This document shows positions 11,242 through 22,646 of a stretch of 64,000 nt of DNA, piece after piece; positions within the stretch are counted from its first letter, which is position 1; the number at the start of each line of letters is the position of its first letter. A program made the translations under genes and the position numbers. Origin of the DNA: Trichomonas vaginalis G3 (Eukaryota > Parabasalia > Trichomonadida > Trichomonadidae); NCBI RefSeq assembly GCF_026262505.1, contig NC_067205.1, positions 14,198,001-14,262,000 on the forward strand, written 5' to 3'. Under the pieces are notes generated by a model. It did no database searches, was not told the DNA's origin, and worked only from the letters and a program-made list of their open reading frames with translations.

Positions 11242-11999
11242 GCGGGACCGTTGTAGACCAATATAAACCATCATAAGAAACGGACTAATAGACTTGAAAA
11301 CTTTCGACGTTTGGTCACTTGTTCTGAAAACAATAAGAACATAGAGCAAATTTCGAGATATCTGTATTTCGAATTGTCGCGAAACTAGAAGATGACGAGC
11401 CCAATTGAAATTGACAGACTATGGCGAAGCATAGTTTGAGTTTTCTACTATAGCGAAGAACAAGACTCTTTCTACTTTTTATACCGGCGTAACTTAGGGA
11501 ATTACAATGGTGATTGTTTACTAAGGCGGCTCATGCTCATGTAAACGCTAGAGATTACAGATGGAAAATACGTTTCAATACATCTTAACAAATTCAAGAA
11601 GCTATATTGGCGCATAACCATTTTTTTAAACGTTCTTTTTTAAAAAAAATATATTTTACATAATATTAAATTTGCTTCAGCGTTGACAAGAATACGGTTG
11701 GAGCCAAAAGTGGCCTCGACCTCAAAACAAACATTTATGAGCTTACAAAAGGGTGTTATGAATGAATTCAGCAACATAACATCCTGACCTCGTTTCATTT
11801 TGTGCTAAATTCAGTAAAAATTATATTTTAGTGTGAAGAGGTAATCTCACCGTTTTCTCACCTGTTTTCACCCTCTTGAATTTTCGATGAATTTCCTTTA
11901 AGATAGAAAAAAAATAAAACTAACTTTATTTTTTTTAAGTTTTGGTCATCTTCACTTGTTATGACAAATATACTATATTTTTTACTTAAAAATATGCAA

Positions 12000-12078
12000 G
12001 GGCTCATAGCCTCAGTGGTATGAGGCTACCTCGCTACAGGCGTCGAAGACCTCGCGCTTCAAATCCCGATTCGCCGCA
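12000..12078 (+). tRNA. tRNA-like sequence, unassigned
   Basis: A good D-arm/A-box (tagcCTCAGTGGtatgagGC) lies about 55 bases before a B-box-like TTCAAATCC and is followed by ccgattcgccgca. The acceptor arms do not pair as written and the anticodon arm is uncertain. It may be a real tRNA damaged by base-calling noise, or a chance match. Confidence 0.25.
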
Positions 12079-12269
12079 GTTTTCCTTTTATGCACGTGAA
12101 ATTTCATGTACATAGGTTACTTTGTGTTAGACCCTAGTGAAGAAATATTAGAACGATTGATAGTTTTACATTGTAAGGTTACTTTGGTGTTAGACCCTAG
12201 TGAAGAAATATAAGAACGATAGGAGTTACATTGTAAATTGCGACGATAAAAAGTCTTCTGCTACTTAAG

Positions 12270-12650
12270 CAGTACTGCTACGTGTCAGTAAAGTACTGCT
12301 ACTGTCAGTAACTGCTACTGTCAGTTAAACGTCAGTACTGTAACTGTCAGAAAGCGTCATCGCTACTGTCAGTAGCAGTACTGCATCACGGAGCCAGAAA
12401 AGTTACTGCTCGAGCAGTAAAAGGAATTTGAGAGGGTTTTCGACGTAAAGTTACTGTACTGTCAGTAAAAGTACTTGCTACTGTCAGTAAAAAAGTACTG
12501 CTACTGTTCAGTAAAAGTACTGGCTACTGTCAGAAAAAGTACGCTTTACTGTCAGAAAAAGTACTGCTACTGTCAGTAAAAAAGTACTGCTACTGTCAGT
12601 AAAAGTACTCTACTGTCCAGTAGCAGTATTGCTAGTAGCAGAGATTTTTT
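12270..12650. repeat. Satellite-like array of tactgctactgtcagtaaaag
   Basis: About fifteen imperfect direct copies of a unit near 20 bases, with many one- or two-base length changes between copies. Composition and regularity mark it as a tandem array, not coding DNA. Confidence 0.8.
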
Positions 12651-12850
12651 AGTCGTTGTTGGTCCGACGCGTTCTAAAGCCACAACACGAAGTGTCCGAC
12701 GTCCCACCAAAATAATACTTTGTATTTTTATTGTAAGAACAGGACAATGGTCAGTCCGAAGCAAAAACAGCTTCACGAACAAACATCTAATGGCGGAAAC
12801 AGTCACAAAAAGGCACTTAACACGTATTGAGTCTTACGTAGAGACAAGGC

Positions 12851-13174
12851 ATGGTTATATTAAATGCCCAACAAAATATAGTTTCGCAGTTTAGGAAGAC
12901 TTTAGAAGGTGATTGGAAAATAAGTCCTGGGAGAGTATTTTCGAAGGCAATTTGTGAAGAATATACCAACCCGCGAAAACAGCGGCCGTGGCTTTTTATT
13001 AACAAAATTCATGCAGGAATTCCGATGAAATCAAAAAGGTGTGTAGAGGAAATGTATGTACGACCCAAAGACTTTAGTAAACTATATAGCAATGTGGGTT
13101 CTCAAAATATTGACATTAGCAGTTGGAAAAATTATGGACTCCATAGACAAAGGAAAGTTCATGAGAAAAATTAG
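12851..13174 (+). CDS. Uncertain open frame, 107 residues
   Basis: The longest protein-like frame in the noisy stretch: MVILNAQQNIVSQFRKTLEG, then aromatic and basic residues (KQRPWLFINKIHAGI). A lysine-rich run follows in another frame as far as about 13440. No family was recognised. It could be one degraded cassette gene. Confidence 0.3.
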   Translation: MVILNAQQNIVSQFRKTLEGDWKISPGRVFSKAICEEYTNPRKQRPWLFINKIHAGIPMKSKRCVEEMYVRPKDFSKLYSNVGSQNIDISSWKNYGLHRQRKVHEKN

Positions 13175-15574
13175 ATGAAAGAAAGAACATAATGAAGTTA
13201 ACAGTAGAGAATGCAAAACCTTGTTCGAAGCAGAACGATTAGAAAAATGCCAATGAAAAACAAATAGAACATGAACGTGAGATATTTCCTGGTTATAGAG
13301 AATTCTCCATACGACTAGACAATGGGAACAAGAAGATTTAAAAAGAGAGGAATTTGTAGAGAATATGAACTCGCTAAGATGAGCGATTAGAAGCTGCAGA
13401 AAAGAAGTTAAAAGCTTTGGGTTGTTTTGTACAAAAATTAGTGTGAGAAATGAACCATTTTTTTGGCAAAAAAATATATTTTAGGTGAAAGAGGTGAGAT
13501 TTACAACCTGTTTTTCACCTCTTTTTTCACCGCATGAATCTTTCATTTGAATTCTTAAGATAGAAAAAGGTTAGTTTTTTAAAAAAAAATATTTTTTTAT
13601 TTTTATTGTAAGAACATGTTTAGCAACAACTGTACCCAAACTCGTTAGTCATTGAATCCTTACGTTCAATTGTTATGTAGAAATGAAAAGCTTCATTTCC
13701 CTTCTTCATAATACTTTCGAAACAGGACAATCCAGGAAGATAACCAGCAAGTAACTGTTACAAGTAATTTAGACTGGTAGTCGCGAAGATGAGAAAATGA
13801 ACAGTATCTATTATAGAAATGCAGCAGGATATTATGACCATCTACTAAACTACCGTGAAATCCAACAACAAAAAACTAGACTTATTTCCTGAATTCGACG
13901 TAAAATTGAAAAGTGAAACCAACTGACATCGGTAGAAATAAAGAAGTTCATCCACACGAAAGGTAAAATTATGAATTCCTTGGTTTTCATTGCAACCACA
14001 GAAGTCATGGACAAAAGACTTGCCATTATGGTATATAAGAACATCTCTGACATATATTAAATCTGGGGGAAGTTTTAGACGTTTACGATAACTTGGTTCG
14101 TTAGTTTGCAAATGTGTTTGGGAAATGAAGGAGATACAAGATAGCTAGCGGTAAGGTATGAACGAACAAATAAGCACAAAACTGCTTTTCAGATTTAAAG
14201 AAAACCATTGACGCCTTAGTTGTTCTTTACAGGTTAAGGTTTCAGAACTGATTAACGCAAAATGAACCCGCAATGTTCAAATGTAAAGCAGCAATGATGA
14301 AATATAAACTACTCAGTCAAAGAGATAGAAAGAATGCGAAAACGACTATGAGACTTAAAGAACAAAAGCAGAAAAAGCCAGCAGAAGATAAAATGGGATA
14401 TCGTTGACATTTCTTTAATAAAAAACTAATCACAGCGAAGATTCCTTCCTATCTGACGTCAAGAAGAAAGTATTAAAGAAAAACTTTCGTATCGTTTAAA
14501 ACATTCGATGTACTGACAGGAAGAAATGAAGCTACGAAATTGTTTTTAGATTTCAAATATACATCATACAAGTTCATGTAAAACGCTTTGTCGAAAAAAG
14601 AGGTGAGAAAAGAGCGTGAGAAACGGGTGAATGGAAATTCTCACCTCTTCGACTTAACAATATATTTTGGGTCATTTACGGCTCATACGAAGACGTCTTG
14701 ACAAAAACATTTACGATGAAATCATGAAAATTTATGTACGAAGAAGTCTTGACAAAAACATTGTACGAATGAAATCATGAAATTCATGAGGTGAAAAAAT
14801 TAGGTTGAAAAAAACAGGTGAAATCTTCACCTCTTCACCTAAAAATATATTTTTTATTGGAATTCAGCAACAAACATTCAATGAATTTCCTTACAGATAG
14901 AAAAAATAAAGTTTAGGTTTTTATAAAAATATTTTTTTATTTTGTATGTAAGAACAGAAATGTTAAAACATTGAGTTTGAAACAGTTAAAAGATAGACAA
15001 TGACACCAAGTGGTTAGGAATAGGTGATTTAAAACGTAAGATAGCCAAAGAAATACAAAAGAATATTCTTTGATTCAGACATTTTAACGCACTATCTGGA
15101 AGAAAACATCCACGACTTGGGTTAAGAAATGCTTCAAATACAAGAAAATTTTTGACAAGAAATCCTGAGCTGCATGATTAATCGGTAAATTCTATGGACA
15201 AGAGCTATCTTATAGACAAAAAGTCTATATAACCAGTAGTTTTTGTTCGGATTGACCAGTTGTTGGATATAATTTCATAACATATGTTTCATTCGATACG
15301 AACGTTGCACTGATAGTGAGGGCTTACTTACATCGTTCAGAAACCGAAGGACTTCAATACAAAGAGATATAAGATAGGCAAGAAAATTATAAATATAAGT
15401 AGTAATATGAACAGTACAGTCAATAGAGTTAAGGTTGCGTTCTGTTAACGATATTTAGAGTGCTGAAACAGAACTACTTTGAAAGAGTTTGAGAAAATTT
15501 GTATGGTGCTCCACGAAAGTAATTAGAAACGTTTGAAGTTAGATGAGATAGCTAAGCTATAAATTATTTGAGAC

Positions 15575-16385
15575 GAAGTTGCTGAAAAAATACATGATAA
15601 AGCGTTTACTTTTTGGTCTTTTAATTACAAGATAGAAAAATAAACGCTAGTTTTTTTAAAAAATATTTTTTTTATTTTGTATGTAAAGACAGATATGGTC
15701 AAACATCAGAGTAACACAAACAAATTGCTATCGTTCATGAAGATATAGATGAGAATACGAGTGGGTTCAGTATAAACAAACATTACGTCTTTTCATTCGT
15801 TCGGTCAAAGATGACATGTACCAAATGCAAAGTATGGTTTGACAGCAATGTTTTGCTCCAGATACTAAGAACCAGCAAGACTGGTTTTAATTAAATAGCA
15901 CTCATGAACTCTTGATGTGAGTTCGAACATGTAGAACTTAAAAAGATGTACAAGGACAGACAAACTTCCATCCATATCTAAAAGGTATAATATGTTCATA
16001 ATGTTCTAGTTAGTTCAATAGCAACTGTGTTCTTCACCTCGTTATGCATGGTATATTTACGACTATCTTGACGAAGTTTGCTGAAAACACATGTTTAAAG
16101 CGTTTATTTTTGGTCTTTTGTGAAAGTAAGGAAAAATAACGCTAATTGTTATAAAATATTTTTTTTTTATGTTATCGGAATTAGACAGATATGTCAACGA
16201 TACATGAGAACAACAACACAGCATTATGTTCATGAAGCCAATAAATGAGAATACGAGTACATACAACTACAGTTTAACAAACAATTCGTCTCATTCGTGT
16301 CAGGTCAAAGCACGATATGTTACCAAATGCAAAGTATTTTGACAGCTGGTTGTTGCTCAAAAGACACAACGATTTGTGTCTCAAA
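15575..16385. repeat. Tandem duplication of a roughly 300-base cassette
   Basis: 15590-15870 and 16070-16380 share, in the same order: gacgaagttgctgaaaa, aaagcgtttattttt ggtcttt, the AT-rich leader, agacagatatg, an agaatacgagt block, attacgtc/cattcgt, gtaccaaatgcaaagta and tttgctc. The offset is near 490 bases. Each unit therefore has a leader plus a putative start, as in a gene-cassette duplication, now degraded. Confidence 0.65.
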
Positions 16386-17164
16386 AACCAACAGCACCAA
16401 GAACTTTAGAAGATCAGCTGACCACTTGTTTGGTTACGGGGAAACCGCCGAACGAGATCCTTACTGAAAATGCGTAAAAATTTCGCCAAATGGTTTTGAA
16501 AGGAGGTTGTATGTACATAGACTCGTTGCTAAATGCTAGTTTGCAAGTGGGCTTCGCCTCGCTTATCCGTTCGATATAGTTACATGGATGTTAGATTGCG
16601 AAATTACATGAGACAACGAACGGAAGAGAGGAAACAGACCTCAGAAGGCAAACAATGAAGTCTTGAAGCAAAAGACAAAAGCATTCAGAAAAAGAAGAAT
16701 ACCACGTTCGGTACAAAAGGAAAGGAAAAAGAAACTATAAGTATATCTGATTTATACTGCAAGAGATGGAAAATGAAGAAGAAAGAGATATGGTTATAGT
16801 TGCATTTTAGTCAAAAGAAACAACCAAAGCTTTTACGACCTTGCTAAGGTATTTACAATCTGAAGAAAATTTGGTTCTATCGCGAAAACTTACCGATTTC
16901 ATGACACCAATGAAGATGTGAAAACAAATATGTTCAAGAATCGTTACCTCAAACAACACTATGATATATAAAGGTTGTACAATACTTATCATTCAAAGAA
17001 GATTTGCCATTTGTTAAAAGGAAAAAAATAACAGAGTATTTTGACAAACTTCAAACAAGTAGAGTAAATGAACCATTTATTTTTACCAGCTTGACACAAA
17101 GATGGCTAAGGTAGCTTCTATAAGGGTTAGATTGCCTCAGTCTGTTGGGTCTATGCGGTCATTG

Positions 17165-17620
17165 TCTTCAGGACAATCTTTTACTTTTTCAATGACATAG
17201 TCTTTTACTTTTTCAAGACAAGTCTTTTACTTTTTTCAAGACAAGTCTTTTACTTTTTCAAGACAAGTCTTTTTACTTTTTCAGACAAGTCTTTTACTTT
17301 TTCAAGACCAAGACCCGTTTATATATTTTTGTGTTTTTCAAGAAATTTTTTGGTGTAAGTCTCAAATTTGAACCAGTGTTCTTGATTTCAGGACGATACC
17401 CGTACTTTTTCAGACAAGTCTTTTACTTTTTCAAGAACAAGCTTCCACGTTTTCAAGACAAGTCTATTTACTTTTTCAGACAAGTCTTTTACTTTTTCAA
17501 GACAAGTCTGTACTTTTTCAAAGACAAGTCTTTTTACTTTTTCAAGACAAAAGTTTTTACTTTTTCAAGACAAGTCTTTTTATTGTTTTCAAGACAAGTC
17601 TTTTACTTTTTCAAACAATG
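17165..17620. repeat. Satellite array of gacaagtcttttactttttcaa
   Basis: About twenty imperfect direct copies of a 22-base unit, interrupted at about 17310-17400 by non-repeat sequence. The Phe-rich open frame across it is only a translation of the repeat. Confidence 0.85.
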
Positions 17621-17715
17621 GCCGACGTACACCAAACCGAGATCCATTCCCAACCAGAGGAACCTAAAAGCTGACAGCAACCACAACAGACTAAGACAAT
17701 AAACACTTACATTTT

Positions 17716-18602
17716 TCAAGCTTGACTTATTTACAATTTTGAACTTTGTTTCTCTTCGCGATAGATATTAATTCTGAAAGAAGTATTGAGGAGTCTTGTA
17801 TGACTTTGTTGTTACTTTCGCCCATAGTTTTCTGTCAAACTTACCTGCCATGGACTCTTTCATAAGTTCCATGAAATCGTCTTCGGACAATCCAGGGAAA
17901 AGTATGATATCAGTAAGTATTCTTTTAACATCCTTACTTAAACTCTTTGCTGTCTGTACACAAATGACAACTGAGATGTTAAAGTGTCTGAGCTTCTTAA
18001 GAATTCGACACATGTCTGTTCTCTGTTCTTTAACAAAGGATGAGAAGCAAAGTCATCTAAGATAAGAAGACATCTGTGAGGGTAAGTCTTCCAATCGTAA
18101 GATTGCAATTTCTTCGAAAGGTATTCTATCTCTTTCTGTTTGTTTCTGAAGTGTTTCTTCTCTAATATTCTCTGCATTTCCTCATTTGGGTCTTTGAACT
18201 TCGAATTGACATACTCATTTATAGCATTGTACTTCAAAACTCTTCTTTGGTACTTCTTTATCCAATCTAACAACTCAGAGTCTTTTATACATACTAACTT
18301 AGACTTCTTTATAATATCTTTGAACGAATTTACGGTTGGTCAAATTGACCAGAAGTACTACAAATGACTACTAACTCATAGAATGGGTTCTTCTCATCTA
18401 GTTCTTGTTGTTGTGCAGCCATTTTAAGATAAGTGAAAGTCTTACCCGACCCAGGTGGTGCAATTAGACCTGTTATACCATTCTGAGCAAATAAGAACTT
18501 GTCATGTATGGGTTTTATCTGAGCATTTTCTAACTTCCTCTTGTTCTTCTTCAAAACATTCTCAAATTTCTTGTCAATGTCAGCAAACTTTTTTTCTAAC
18601 AT
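17716..18602 (-). pseudogene. Polinton copy 1 packaging ATPase (FtsK/HerA type), broken
   Basis: The counterpart of 42254-43124, with the same Walker A (PPGSGKT) and Walker B (LLILDD) regions. The family pumps DNA into capsids. It is broken. Its start codon at 18602 faces that of the gene at 18639 across 36 bases. Confidence 0.85.
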
Positions 18603-18638
18603 ATTTTTAGAAAAATTAAAATTTTTATCTTTTTGAAA

Positions 18639-19088
18639 ATGTCTAGCGATTTCGCTATCTATATTCGAGACAAGCTTTTCGACTCTAAAACATCTGTCGA
18701 CCATAAAATCTTACATAGTGTAAACAAGAAAGGTGAATTTGTTCTAAAGTTCTGTTTCTGGGAATATGACAAGAACCATAAAACCTTAAGCAGAGCAGTC
18801 TTAAAATTTGTCAATGACAGACTTGTTGACAGAGATGACGCCTCTTGGAAAGATGAAGTCCAACAAAAGTTCTTAGAATGCAAAGAAGGCACATGCGCTG
18901 TTCTTGAAGATGAAATAGAAAACAGAATAGAAGAGCTATTAAAGGACAAAGAACTTTTACATAAATATGGTTCTGAGAAATTTGACATAACTCCACCAGA
19001 AAAGAAGAAGAAGAGAGAAAAGAAAGAAAAGAAAGTAGAAGAAGAGAAGAAAGAACCAGAGCCAGAGAAGAAGAAATTTGACATGTAA
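18639..19088 (+). CDS. Conserved Polinton protein with charged tail (copy 1)
   Basis: 149 residues from MSSDFAIYIRDKLF. The counterpart is 42217-41771. The globular first 100 residues are followed by a long Lys/Glu tail (about 115-149) ending KKKFDM. Transcribed divergently from the ATPase and convergently with 19105-19524, whose 3' end lies 16 bases away. Function unknown. Confidence 0.75.
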   Translation: MSSDFAIYIRDKLFDSKTSVDHKILHSVNKKGEFVLKFCFWEYDKNHKTLSRAVLKFVNDRLVDRDDASWKDEVQQKFLECKEGTCAVLEDEIENRIEELLKDKELLHKYGSEKFDITPPEKKKKREKKEKKVEEEKKEPEPEKKKFDM

Positions 19089-19104
19089 AAATAAAATTTT
19101 ATTT

Positions 19105-19524
19105 TTAGAACATTTCTGGGTCAATGTCAATGTTCTCTTCCTCTTTAGGAGCAAACACTGGCTTAGACTCTAAAATCTTTTTACCCAATTTACCTTGAAC
19201 TTCAACTATCTTAGACTCATAATATTCATAGTCGTCTGCTTTCTTTGGTTCATAAGGTATAACAAGTTTGTATGCTTTGCCTTCTTTAAGGTTTGAAAAC
19301 CTTCTGTCAAAATTTTCCTTGACTGTTAACAAACCTTCTATGTCTAAGTCTTCAAATTTCGCACCATTTTTAGTCACAATAGCAAACTTAACTGGTTCGA
19401 TGTTCCAAACTTTGTCAAATGTAGACTTTTCAAAATGGTAGAAGTAAACATTCAAATATGCGAATGGGTCTAGTTCTTCTTTGACTTCTGTCATGTACTT
19501 GTTTACTGAGATGAATTTTGCCAT
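19105..19524 (-). CDS. Conserved Polinton hypothetical protein (copy 1)
   Basis: 139 residues, the counterpart of 41338-41754. Mixed alpha/beta composition with an acidic C-terminus (EEENIDIDPEMF). It lies between the SF3 helicase and the ATPase block, with the AT-rich leader ggataaaaaaatattttttt just upstream. The position suggests a replication or packaging accessory, as an inference only. Confidence 0.75.
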   Translation of the reverse strand: MAKFISVNKYMTEVKEELDPFAYLNVYFYHFEKSTFDKVWNIEPVKFAIVTKNGAKFEDLDIEGLLTVKENFDRRFSNLKEGKAYKLVIPYEPKKADDYEYYESKIVEVQGKLGKKILESKPVFAPKEEENIDIDPEMF

Positions 19525-19559
19525 CTTTTCTATCGGATAAAAAAATATTTTTTTAAAAT

Positions 19560-20793
19560 TTACTCAGAAAAATTTTTCTTTGTATATACGCCGTTCTGAA
19601 CATCTAAAAGATTTTTGACATTTGCCAAGAATGTTCGTTTAGACGCTGTCATATAACCATACTCTTGGCAATATTGTTTATATTCATCGTACAATGACCT
19701 TTCATCTAAACACTCAAAGTTAGTCTCATCTATAAACAGTTCATAAACACTCTTGTTTGCTTCTAACAATGTTTGTCTTTCTTCGGTATATGGAATTTGT
19801 CTTGGATTGAACTTAGAAATATCTAATGTCATGAAATATGAGAACAAGTGGTTGTAAAAGTTAGGTGTCAAAGTTTCTGCTAAGTCGTCAAAATATTCTG
19901 TATCTTGCATATGAGAATCTGACGTTCTGACAACTACATATCTTCTGTCAGAACTTTCTAACTTCATCGGAACGGCATTGTTTTGAAACCATGATGAAAT
20001 TTGCAACATTTTCACAAACTCTTTGGTCTTTATATTTTCTTTCAACAACTCCAACTTTGTCTGTTATAAGACTCTTCAAAGCATCTGAGTTTAAAACCTT
20101 TGTTGTATCTATACTTTGAAGTTCGTTACATACTATAAGTTTCATATTCTCTATTGAAGAGTTAAATTTACCGCAGATGTTTTCTAAGTTGTCATATTCG
20201 ATTCGAATAGCCCTCTAACAGTTTGCACAAATATCTGTAAAGAAAGTATTCTTACCAGTTCCTTGTTTTCCAATTATAATGAGAGCAGTTTCATTTTTAG
20301 CACTTGGATGTTGTAAGATGTTTGCAAACCAACATAAGATATACTCATAGACTCTTTCGTTTCCATTGCATATAATTTCTTTGACATGGTCTAACCAAGC
20401 TTCTATAACATTTTCTTCCATTCTACTTGTTCATATTTATATCCAGTGAAGATAGAATAGAAGTTTGGAGATGGTGTATAGAACTTTATACCTCGAACTG
20501 AAAAATCTTCTAACTTTGACAATAAGATATCCCAAGCATCTAACATCTTCATGCCAACTTGTACGACTTTTATTTTCTTAAGTTTTTGTCTACATTCTTG
20601 TTCTGAAACTATTGTCGCTCTTTGGTTTGTTAAAGACAACATCCCATTCTTTCATGACATAACATTCTGGGGCAGAGTCGACATAAATGACTAAACGTTT
20701 CAAATTCTCGACTGCTTTGTTATAGTCTCGAAATGGACACATATTTCTGAACGCTTGGAAGTCATAAAAATCTGAAACGTCTATTCTGTACAT
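19560..20793 (-). pseudogene. Polinton copy 1 SF3-type helicase, broken
   Basis: The counterpart of 40073-41301. Walker A-like GKQGTGKN, a Walker B-like acidic strand (LIVCNELQS) and an asparagine sensor strand identify a superfamily 3 (D5-like) helicase domain. It is broken into several pieces. Confidence 0.8.
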
Positions 20794-20821
20794 TTTTATA
20801 AAAATAAAAAAAAATATTTTT

Positions 20822-21626
20822 TTATTCTTGAGCTATTTGTTGTTCTTGAGCTATTTGTTGCATTGTTGTTCTTGAGCTATTTGTTGTTGAAGTTGTTCTT
20901 GTAGTACAATACTTTCACCAGTTGCATCTTCCAATTCGAAACTTTCTGCCGTCATTGACAAATACATAGGACATAAAAGTTTTACAGGAACAAAGTTTGC
21001 GTCAACTAAGTTAAGTTTATGTTTGCTAAAGTGTTTGAGTTCACTAAAGCTGAAAACTCTGCATTCGAATGAACAATAGGCAAACCAGCAGAGAAAGTGT
21101 TGTTTATACGCATGAGTATCTTTTGGTCATAGTAGTTTCTGTCGACATTCGAATAGCACTTTGAACCTAAGTTTGAAACAATATATAAAATAGGTGTACT
21201 TAAAGTCAATGGAACAGACAAACCTTGTATGACACCTTTTCCTGTTATAGGAAACTGTTGGTAGTAAAAACCAGATATAAGTTTTGTATTATAGCTCATA
21301 TCGTTTATACTAAACTCAGTCGGACATCCAAACATAATGAAACCTGCTCTAGTTGCAGCACATGTTACATCCGTCCTTAAAGTATTAAATAAGTCAACAA
21401 AACCTGTTGGTGGTATATCTGAGTAAGTATCTTCAAAGAAGTATTTTTTACCATTCACAACAACAAAGTCTTCTGGTGTCAAAAGAGCAAAACAGGCTTT
21501 AGTCGTCATTGTGTTTAAAGTTAGTTTACAATATCGTCCTTGAGGACTTTGTAAGTTTGTTGTTATAGAATTATATGACTCAGGGTTTTTAGTCGTAATA
21601 GTATAAACCACTATGTCTTCTGCCAT
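20822..21626 (-). pseudogene. Polinton copy 1 candidate minor capsid protein, broken
   Basis: The counterpart of 39249-40043. Beta-rich with a Gln-rich C-terminus (QEQLQQQIAQEQ). It lies next to the capsid gene block. Broken. Confidence 0.65.
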
Positions 21627-21630
21627 TTAC

Positions 21631-22209
21631 TTAGCAACTAAACTTTAATGAAATGTTGTGGTCGTCAAATATTTTTATGACGTCTGGGAAACTATATTTT
21701 AAGTTCAACGTTTCACCTCCTTTCATAACGTATATCTTGTCAATGACATTATATGAAACACCACAGCAAGCAATGTCGGGTTCTATTTCTTTGATGTTTA
21801 TATCGTCTGCCTCTGTCAAAAGTTTCAATAGTTCTTTCAAAATTTCATGAGGTGCGATGACATATGAGTTCACTTTTACAGGGTTGTGCTCAACCAAGTT
21901 TAACATTATACCCAAAGCTTGACAAATCTTCTCCTGAGTTTTAAGTTTGTCTTTAAGTTGTTGGTAGTCGTTTCGAATATCTGCAACAGAACTTAAGTCT
22001 CTGCTAACTTCAGGTATGTTTTGTTCTTTTACAGGAACTATTGTTATACCATCTTCGTCTTCGTATGGTTTCCCCACTTCAACATCTCTTTCTTTGACAT
22101 TGACAACAACACTTTGACTGTTTGTTTGAGTTGGTGAATTTAACTTCACATCTGCCACCGCCATTAAACCTTTTGAAACACTTACGCTTCTATTTTTCGG
22201 AAATGACAT
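21631..22209 (-). CDS. Conserved Polinton protein MSFPKNRSV family (copy 1)
   Basis: 192 residues from the ATG at 22209; a longer upstream extension is unlikely because copies 2 and 3 share this start and it faces a divergent start 18 bases away. N-terminal 60 residues are polar; residues 80-125 are helical; the C-terminus is alpha/beta (MKGGETLNLKYSFPDVIKIF). It ends four bases before the next gene. Unknown function, probably a virion or assembly component by position. Confidence 0.7.
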   Translation of the reverse strand: MSFPKNRSVSVSKGLMAVADVKLNSPTQTNSQSVVVNVKERDVEVGKPYEDEDGITIVPVKEQNIPEVSRDLSSVADIRNDYQQLKDKLKTQEKICQALGIMLNLVEHNPVKVNSYVIAPHEILKELLKLLTEADDINIKEIEPDIACCGVSYNVIDKIYVMKGGETLNLKYSFPDVIKIFDDHNISLKFSC

Positions 22210-22227
22210 TTTACTTAGAATAAAAAG

Positions 22228-22646
22228 ATGGACGTATTTGAGTATCTCTTCGAATTGAAGCAAAACAAAGTTTACACACACAAACAATACAAGTTCATTG
22301 ACAGAATAGTTCTTTATACAAACAATGGAAAATGTTATAGAATAGCAGTCTTTGCTGAACCAAAATATTTTCATAAAGCAAAGAAAGTTGGTATAACCGA
22401 ATGGTGAAAGTTCTTGAAGCAGACAAAAATATAACAACAAAACTGACCGATATTTCTAAAGGTAAGTTTATAATACAATATTATATCAAAACTGGCGTAC
22501 TGTCAATATTTGACGGAGAGAAGTCAGTTCAAGAACAACTTACTGACCTGCTGCCAAAATCTGCTCGATGGAAGCTGTCGTTATACCAATCTGAGGAGCC
22601 CCAGCAGGTTTCATCGAACGAATCTTCAAAAGAGCATCTTCCGTGA
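22228..22646 (+). pseudogene. Small Polinton gene antisense to the capsid gene 3' end (copy 1), broken
   Basis: The counterpart of 63905-63486 (139 residues). Starts MDVFEYLFELKQNK and overlaps the 3' end of the major capsid gene on the other strand by about 107 bases. Broken in this copy. Confidence 0.6.

Larger units (their letters stand above)
11242..17715. other. Low-quality, repeat-rich noncoding stretch inside Polinton copy 1
   Basis: About 6.5 kb with no long open frame. Several signals recur with small indels: an AT-rich leader (gatagaaaaa...aaatattttttttattttgtatgtaagaaca) at about 11905-11970, 13560-13615, 14900-14955, 15635-15690 and 16125-16190; a hairpin module of GGTGA/TCACC words; and satellite-like arrays. 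The leader looks like a shared promoter in front of short degraded genes. The indel-like variation among copies resembles uncorrected long reads, or old tandem cassettes. The hairpin module also occurs at 27545-28322, which ties this stretch to copy 1. Confidence 0.5.

Noticed and set aside
17331-17702. Phe/Lys-rich open frame over the 22-base array
   Set aside because: Translation of a tandem repeat with no leader or homologue.
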